Positions 5,921 to 7,292 of a stretch of DNA of 7,292 bases are shown piece after piece. The DNA comes from CAYLJO01 sp964383905. GTDB taxonomy: Bacteria > Acidobacteriota > Blastocatellia > Pyrinomonadales > Pyrinomonadaceae. The notes beneath the pieces are model-generated. The model worked only from the letters and a program-made list of their open reading frames with translations, searched no databases and had not been told where the DNA came from. Made by a program: the position numbers and the translations under genes. The stretch lies in the NCBI GenBank assembly GCA_964383905.1, contig CAYLJO010000281.1:1-7292 (forward strand), in the 5' to 3' direction. Positions within the stretch are counted from its first letter, which is position 1. Each line of letters opens with the position of its first letter.

Positions 5921-6844
5921 TTATGAGTTGAGATTCTTTCTTAAGAACGCCAGCACCCTGCGCTCATACTCTGCCCCCGCCTTGGCATGTAGGTCGGTAT
6001 GAGCAGCCCCGTCAATCACCCATATCTCTTTCGGCTCACTTGCGGCATCATAGATCCGCTTCGATTCCGCCAACGTTGTATGTTGATCCTCAGCGCCAAC
6101 GATGAATAGCTTGGGCTCGCTCAGGCTTGCGATATGTTCAATCGGACGCAAACCGCCCGCCGGCACCCCCAGTCTCGGCCTTAACTGCAGAGACAAAAGC
6201 GGAGCCAGTGCTTTGCCCCACGCGCCTAGCCTTACCTTGAGACGGTCGGCGATGGCCTCATCAATTGTGGGGTAGACCATCTCTAAGACCAGTGCCTTCA
6301 CATCCAGCGGTGGTGAAGCGAGCAATGCTGCGGCGCCTCCCATCGAAACACCGATCACACCGATTTTCTCGTCGGGCAGCTTGTCACGAATATATTGAAC
6401 GGCCGCTTGCGCATCTTTACTCTCCAAATAGCCGAAGGTGATGTGCCGCCCGGGGCTTTCGCCGTGCGCCTGAAAATCAAACAGTAAAACAGAGTAGCCG
6501 GTCCGGGAGAGGAACCGTGCCCGGTCAACCATGCTGAGGCGGTTAGAGCGTACACCGTGCATAAGGACTACTACGCCGGCGCCTTTCTGTCCCGGCAGAA
6601 GCCACCCATGAATCAGAGAGCCCGACTGGCTGCTAAACTGGGCAGGCTGACCATGCAGGTCTGAAGGTAGAGTCCCGATCGTCAGATTAACCGGAGCACT
6701 AAGAGCGCTTCCCGCAAACCACAGCAGTGAAAGAAGAAGTGCGATTGATAAACAGGCTGCGAGTGTCGCTAACTTGATGCTCTTCATTGATGAGAGGCGT
6801 ACAAAGTTCTGTGGCGAGCTGTTCGACAAGATTCCCATCCGCAT
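5921..6844 (-). CDS. Exported or membrane-anchored alpha/beta-hydrolase (serine esterase/peptidase-like)
   Basis: The product has 307 residues in the form starting at 6844. The alpha/beta-hydrolase fold is clear: oxyanion-side LMHG at 94-97, nucleophile elbow Gly-Val-Ser-Met-Gly with Ser167, acid in GAEDQHT (Asp253) and catalytic His282 in GAAHTDLH. It resembles the Hydrolase_4/S33-like group that includes Bacillus YqkD and FrsA-type proteins. The substrate cannot be told from sequence. A hydrophobic segment at about 29-50 ending Ala-Leu-Ser-Ala acts as a signal peptide or N-terminal anchor, so catalysis is predicted outside the cytoplasm. The start is uncertain. ATG at 6844 overlaps the stop of the HAD gene (TAATG) and fits translational coupling. 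ATG at 6787 gives a tidier signal peptide (MKSIKLATLAACL) but has no Shine-Dalgarno. ATG at 6838 is also possible. It is convergent with the ankyrin gene. Confidence 0.87.
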   Translation of the reverse strand: MRMGILSNSSPQNFVRLSSMKSIKLATLAACLSIALLLSLLWFAGSALSAPVNLTIGTLPSDLHGQPAQFSSQSGSLIHGWLLPGQKGAGVVVLMHGVRSNRLSMVDRARFLSRTGYSVLLFDFQAHGESPGRHITFGYLESKDAQAAVQYIRDKLPDEKIGVIGVSMGGAAALLASPPLDVKALVLEMVYPTIDEAIADRLKVRLGAWGKALAPLLSLQLRPRLGVPAGGLRPIEHIASLSEPKLFIVGAEDQHTTLAESKRIYDAASEPKEIWVIDGAAHTDLHAKAGAEYERRVLAFLRKNLNS

Positions 6845-7292
6845 TATGCCCCAAGCACATTGAGCAGATCTGTTACCGCATCAACCTGATGACAAGGATG
6901 TGCCGAGCTTAAGCTGGCAAAGGCGCTACTCACGCCGATAAAGTAAACCCCCGCCACTTTAGCCATTTCGTAATCGGCGTCGGCGTCCCCGATATAAACC
7001 GCTTCATTTGGTCGCGCCCCGAGACTCCGCAACGCCATCTCTAAGCCTTCCGGCGAGGGTTTCGGCGCCTGAATATCGTCCCCCGTCACAACGGTTCTAA
7101 AGAGTGGGCCGATGCCCGTCCTCGCCAGATCCTTTAACACTCGGCCCTTAGAGCCTGAGGTCACGAGGCCGAGGGCATAATGTTTATGCAGCCGGGTCAG
7201 TGTTTCCTGAACCCTGGGAAGAAGCTTCGGGGCCCGCTTCTCGGCCTCCTCGACCCAACATAAATTTGCCGCACCCCAATCTTCTCTCGGCA
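6844..7292 (-). CDS. HAD-superfamily hydrolase, phosphoglycolate-phosphatase-like (N-terminus beyond window edge)
   Basis: The frame is open from the right edge to the TAA at 6846-6844, giving 148 complete codons. A GTG at 7164 falls inside the domain and is not the start: the residues before it (LTRLHKHYALGL) continue the fold. Three of the four HAD motifs are visible: motif II in LVTSGSKG (Thr at about 7161), motif III Lys in APKPSPEG (about 7062) and motif IV Gly-Asp-x-x-x-Asp in YIGDADADYEMAKVAG (Asp at about 6987 and 6975). Motif I (Asp-x-Asp) and most of the cap lie off the right edge. HAD_2 proteins of this type, such as Gph, are cytoplasmic Mg-dependent phosphatases of about 210-230 residues, so about a third is missing. 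Substrate is not determinable. The last base of its stop codon is the first base of the hydrolase start codon, so the two are probably one operon. Confidence 0.87.
   Translation of the reverse strand, partial: PREDWGAANLCWVEEAEKRAPKLLPRVQETLTRLHKHYALGLVTSGSKGRVLKDLARTGIGPLFRTVVTGDDIQAPKPSPEGLEMALRSLGARPNEAVYIGDADADYEMAKVAGVYFIGVSSAFASLSSAHPCHQVDAVTDLLNVLGA

Overview
The window looks like a chromosomal stretch from a free-living, moderately GC-rich, Gram-negative-type bacterium. Acidobacteriota (possibly Blastocatellia) is the best guess. This rests on gene style: a secreted protein whose mature N-terminus matches the acidobacterial VWFA-related family, an exported DUF4097 beta-helix protein, and a polysaccharide-export (PES/SLBB) protein fused to TPR repeats. 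There is no marker gene, so the assignment is an inference.

Layout, left to right. (1) Positions 1-138, minus strand: the first 46 codons of a secreted, probably VWA-type protein that runs off the left edge. (2) 139-625: a non-coding gap with an inverted repeat upstream of that gene and two GC-rich hairpins downstream of the next one. (3) 626-1423, minus strand: a 265-residue exported DUF4097 protein with a visible rung repeat. (4) 1424-2125: a gap between divergent genes, with a possible promoter and a doubtful 103-codon reading frame ending 7 nt before the next gene. (5) 2126-4300 and 4339-5607, plus strand: a two-gene unit. The first gene encodes a 724-residue exported TPR-TPR-PES-SLBB protein. 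The second encodes a 422-residue protein with ankyrin repeats, one membrane segment and a proline-rich tail. (6) 5604-5756: a 153-bp palindromic MITE-like element with perfect 19-bp terminal inverted repeats. It is inserted at the stop codon of the ankyrin gene, and its left CTAG contributes the TAG. (7) 5921-6844 and 6844-7292, minus strand: an alpha/beta hydrolase overlapping by one base (TAATG) with a HAD-family phosphatase that runs off the right edge.

Functionally, most products are predicted to act in or beyond the envelope. The SLBB protein and the ankyrin/TM protein are the most interesting pair. An outer-membrane or periplasmic polysaccharide-export type protein is encoded next to a bitopic protein whose ankyrin domain should be cytoplasmic and whose proline-rich tail should be periplasmic, in the place where classical loci often carry a Wzc-type copolymerase. 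The hydrolase/HAD pair is a separate convergent unit. No tRNA, rRNA, CRISPR array or transposase gene was found.
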